Source of the DNA: Gammaproteobacteria bacterium
GTDB taxonomy: Bacteria > Pseudomonadota > Gammaproteobacteria > Pseudomonadales > Oleiphilaceae
Assembly: GCA_003695085.1 (NCBI GenBank)
Contig: RFIV01000275.1
Span: 1-7,228, forward strand
Length of the DNA stretch: 7,228 bases
Direction of reading: 5' to 3'
In this document: positions 5,138 through 7,228 of the stretch, piece after piece
Numbering within the stretch: the first letter of the stretch is position 1
How the letters are laid out: every line of letters starts with the position of its first letter
Notes under the pieces: generated by a model
What the model was told of the DNA's origin: nothing
Seen by the model: only the letters and a program-made list of their open reading frames with translations
The model's database searches: none
Made by a program: the position numbers and the translations under genes

Positions 5138-5983
5138 GTGAGAGTGCAGGGTTATGGTGTGAGGGCGCTGGCATGGTGTGCCCTGATTCTGGTTCTGCTC
5201 GGGGTTGCCGTGGGCGCCCGGGCCGATGCTGTCGCGCCTGTGGACGAGGCGGCACCCTATCCGGCCTCATCGGCGATCCGGATTACCACGTTTGATTATG
5301 CCTCGCCGGTGATCGACGGCCTGGCTCAGGCATTGTCCGATGTTTATGCGTCGCTGGGGGTCGAGATGACGGTGGACCGGCTGCCGGGCAAACGGGCTTT
5401 GTTTGAAGCAGCAGACGGGGTATCGGATGGTGAGTTGATGCGCATTGCGCTGCCAGTCAGCGAATACCTGGACCTCATTCGTATTCCCGTGCCGCTGACC
5501 GAGGTGCGGGTACGGGCATTCGGTTTCGACCCGGCGCTGAAAAATGTGGATAGCTGGGCGGACCTGGCACCCTACCGGGTTGGTTCGTTGCGGGGTATCG
5601 TGCTCGTGGAGCAAAACCTGGGGGACAGGGCGATCTATACCAATCGGTTTGCCAGTCTGGCCGGCATGCTGATGTTTGGCCGGCTGGATGCTGTGGTCGT
5701 TCCGGATGTGGCATTGAAGAATGGCATGGAAACGCTGAAGCTGACCGACATTGAATTCGTGGGGTCCGGGGAGCTGGGACGATTTCACCTCTACCATTAT
5801 CTGCATCGGCGACACGCGGGACTGGCCCGAAAGTTGACCGCACGCCTGAGCGAGGAGCTTGCGGATGGACGATGGGCGGCGCGGCTGGCCCCCTTTGGTC
5901 TGGACGTGGCAGAGGAATGGGAAGCCGCTTATGAAGGGGACACGCTGTCGGCCCGGGAAAGATTGCCCGAGCCGACGATGTGA
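5138..5983 (+). CDS. Periplasmic solute-binding protein (transporter substrate-binding domain, SBP_bac_3-like)
   Basis: The 281-residue product looks like a secreted extracellular solute-binding protein of the type-3 family, which bind small ligands such as amino acids. A signal peptide covers about residues 1-31 (hydrophobic run ALAWCALILVLLGVAVG, ending ARADA). The mature part starts with IRITTFDYASP and continues with LPGKRALFEAADGVSDGELMRI at about 82-103, LIRIPVPL at 113-120, SWADLAPYRVGSLRGI at 139-154, GRLDAVVVPD at 181-190, and LYHYLHRRHAGLA at 218-230. These are the landmarks I associate with stand-alone binding proteins of this group. No lipobox is seen, and no permease or ATPase gene lies nearby, so the partner and ligand are unknown. 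Start choice is uncertain. The GTG at 5138 gives the longest frame, while a GTG at 5159 has AGGG 7 bases upstream and still keeps the signal peptide. The gene converges on the thiolase gene with a 9-bp gap. Confidence 0.82.
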   Translation: MRVQGYGVRALAWCALILVLLGVAVGARADAVAPVDEAAPYPASSAIRITTFDYASPVIDGLAQALSDVYASLGVEMTVDRLPGKRALFEAADGVSDGELMRIALPVSEYLDLIRIPVPLTEVRVRAFGFDPALKNVDSWADLAPYRVGSLRGIVLVEQNLGDRAIYTNRFASLAGMLMFGRLDAVVVPDVALKNGMETLKLTDIEFVGSGELGRFHLYHYLHRRHAGLARKLTARLSEELADGRWAARLAPFGLDVAEEWEAAYEGDTLSARERLPEPTM

Positions 5984-5995
5984 CAGACCCTGTCA
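5981..5995. repeat. Inverted repeat TGACAG-ACC-CTGTCA joining two convergent stop codons
   Basis: A perfect 6-bp inverted repeat with a 3-base loop runs exactly from the TGA stop of the solute-binding protein gene (5981-5983) to the TGA stop of the thiolase gene (5995-5993 on the minus strand). It reads the same hairpin on both strands. There is no adjacent T tract, so it is not a standard intrinsic terminator, and the arms are short. It may be a weak 3'-end structure or a coincidence of facing stops. Confidence 0.5.
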
Positions 5996-7174
5996 GTCGC
6001 GCTCAACCGCCAGCGCCACACCCATGCCGCCACCAATGCACAGGGTCGCCAGGCCTTTCTTCGCATCCCGCCGCTTCATCTCGTGCAGCAGGGTTACGAG
6101 AATCCGGCAGCCGGACGCGCCGATGGGATGTCCGAGGGCGATGGCACCGCCATTCACATTCACCTTGCTCACGTCCCAGCCCAGTTCCTTGTTCACGCCC
6201 ATGGCCTGAGCTGCGAAGGCTTCGTTGGCCTCCACGAGGTCCAGATCATCGATATGCCAGCCCGCCTTTTCCAGACAGCGACGGGTGGCCGGTACCGGGC
6301 CTGTTCCCATGACGGCCGGGTCAACGCCGGCATTGGCATAGGCTGCAATCCAGGCCAGAGGCTCCAGTCCCAGCTCGCGTGCTTTTTCCTCACTCATCAG
6401 GACAACCGCTGCTGCACCGTCATTGATGGAGGAGGCATTGCCAGCCGTGACCACGCCGTCCTTCTTGAAGGCGGGGCGCAGCTTGGCCAGTTGCTCGGCC
6501 GTGGTGTTGGGGCGGGGATTTTCGTCAGTATCCACGACCAACGGGTCGCCCTTGCGCTGGGGGATTTCCACCGGGATGATCTCGTCGGTGAACTTTCCGG
6601 CCTCCATGGCCGCCTGGGCCTTCTGCTGGCTCTGTGCTGCAAAGGCGTCCAGCTCCTCGCGGGTCAGGCCGTACTTTTCGGCCACGTTTTCGGCGGTAAT
6701 GCCCATGTGGTAGTCATTGAAGGCATCCCACAGGCCATCGTTGAGCATGGTATCCACCATGTTCCAGGGGCCCATGCGCTGCCCATTGCGTGAATTGGGC
6801 AATACATGAGGGGACTGGCTCATGCTTTCCTGTCCCCCGGCAATGATGACGTCTGCGTCGCCCAGCAGAATGGACTGCGCAGCCAGGTGCAAGGCCTTCA
6901 GGCCGGAGCCGCAAACCTTGTTGATGGTCATGGCGGGTGTGCCGTGGGGCAGGCCCGCGTTAATGGCTGACTGGCGCGCCGGGTTCTGACCACAGCCGGC
7001 GGTGAGCACCTGGCCGAGCAATACTTCGTCAATCTGTTCGGGCTTCAACCCGGTGGTGGCGAGCAGGTCGCGAATCACGATGGCGCCCAGGTCCGAGGCC
7101 TTGAGGCTGCTCAGGCCTCCTCCGAAAGTGCCGATGGGGGTGCGCTTGGCTGCGACAATGGCAACGCGTTTCAT
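5993..7174 (-). CDS. Acetyl-CoA C-acetyltransferase (thiolase II, PhaA/AtoB type)
   Basis: This thiolase condenses two acetyl-CoA molecules to acetoacetyl-CoA, or runs the reverse cleavage. The first direction feeds polyhydroxybutyrate synthesis, the second short-chain acyl degradation. The 393-residue length is typical. Catalytic elements are all present: the acyl-carrying Cys88 in NKVCGSGLKAL, ESMSQSPH at 116-123, GNASSINDGAAA at 245-256, NEAFA at 317-321, His349 in GGAIALGHPIGASG, and the proton-transfer Cys379 in CIGGGMG. The MGPWNMVDTMLNDGLWDAF segment at about 134-152 is typical of biosynthetic acetoacetyl-CoA thiolases rather than long-chain FadA. The ATG at 7174 is preceded by AGGAGG with 7-base spacing, an almost ideal ribosome-binding site. 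No phaB, phaC or atoD/A gene lies in the window, so I do not assign phaA or atoB. It converges with the solute-binding protein gene. Confidence 0.95.
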   Translation of the reverse strand: MKRVAIVAAKRTPIGTFGGGLSSLKASDLGAIVIRDLLATTGLKPEQIDEVLLGQVLTAGCGQNPARQSAINAGLPHGTPAMTINKVCGSGLKALHLAAQSILLGDADVIIAGGQESMSQSPHVLPNSRNGQRMGPWNMVDTMLNDGLWDAFNDYHMGITAENVAEKYGLTREELDAFAAQSQQKAQAAMEAGKFTDEIIPVEIPQRKGDPLVVDTDENPRPNTTAEQLAKLRPAFKKDGVVTAGNASSINDGAAAVVLMSEEKARELGLEPLAWIAAYANAGVDPAVMGTGPVPATRRCLEKAGWHIDDLDLVEANEAFAAQAMGVNKELGWDVSKVNVNGGAIALGHPIGASGCRILVTLLHEMKRRDAKKGLATLCIGGGMGVALAVERD

Positions 7175-7221
7175 GGATGATCCTCCTGATAGGTTGTGTG
7201 TCTGTCCTGTCCGGACTGTAC

Positions 7222-7227
7222 ATCATA
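7222..7227 (-). promoter_or_regulatory. Candidate -10 box for the thiolase gene
   Basis: On the minus strand TATGAT lies about 48 bases upstream of the thiolase ATG, implying a leader of roughly 40 nt. Any -35 box would fall beyond the right edge of the window, so the call rests on the hexamer and its position only. Confidence 0.25.
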
Positions 7228-7228
7228 C

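Noticed and set aside
5267..5815. A 182-codon minus-strand open frame opposite the solute-binding protein gene.
   Set aside because: The plus-strand frame has a signal peptide and family motifs; the minus-strand product has neither.
6083..6793. A 236-codon plus-strand open frame opposite the thiolase gene.
   Set aside because: It is a shadow of the thiolase codons on the other strand, with no recognisable family features.
1..7228. A hidden defence system, mobile element, CRISPR array or RNA gene.
   Set aside because: I saw no spaced direct repeats, transposase or integrase motifs, terminal inverted repeats, tRNA-like cloverleaf or rRNA stretches. The genes present account for almost all of the sequence.

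Overview
The window looks like ordinary core chromosome of a moderately GC-rich gammaproteobacterium. The main reason is gene order. A leftward gpmI-envC block stands back to back with a rightward rhodanese (yibN-like)-grxC-secB block and a nearby trmL, which is the arrangement I recall from Escherichia coli and relatives. The proteins are also close to their gammaproteobacterial counterparts in length and motifs. I cannot name the genus. No mobile element, CRISPR array, tRNA, rRNA or phage gene was found.

Layout from left to right. Minus strand 1-375: the 5' part of an S41 C-terminal processing peptidase, running off the left edge and carrying an apparent one-base frameshift near 98-105. Minus 389-1528: envC, murein hydrolase activator. 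Minus 1525-3066: gpmI, phosphoglycerate mutase. These three are closely packed (4-bp overlap, 13-bp gap) and probably form one leftward operon, gpmI-envC-S41 peptidase. A 159-bp divergent intergenic region follows. Plus 3226-4398 holds the second operon: membrane-anchored rhodanese-like protein, glutaredoxin grxC (TTG start) and export chaperone secB. It ends at a strong bidirectional terminator shared with the facing gene trmL (minus 4476-4940), a tRNA wobble-base 2'-O-methyltransferase. A second divergent intergenic region (4941-5137) carries a perfect 12-bp palindrome near a possible promoter. Next come a stand-alone periplasmic solute-binding protein (plus 5138-5983) and, facing it across 9 bp, an acetyl-CoA acetyltransferase (minus 5993-7174).

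Functionally, the left operon joins a glycolytic enzyme with envelope and cell-division functions. The middle operon joins thiol redox chemistry and protein export. The thiolase belongs to acetyl-CoA/acetoacetyl-CoA metabolism and may feed polyhydroxyalkanoate or fatty-acid pathways, but no neighbour in the window confirms this. I found no new multi-gene system. The points most worth a second look are the S41 frameshift, the Cys-less rhodanese beside secB, the palindrome at 5020-5031, and the inverted repeat joining the two stop codons at 5981-5995.
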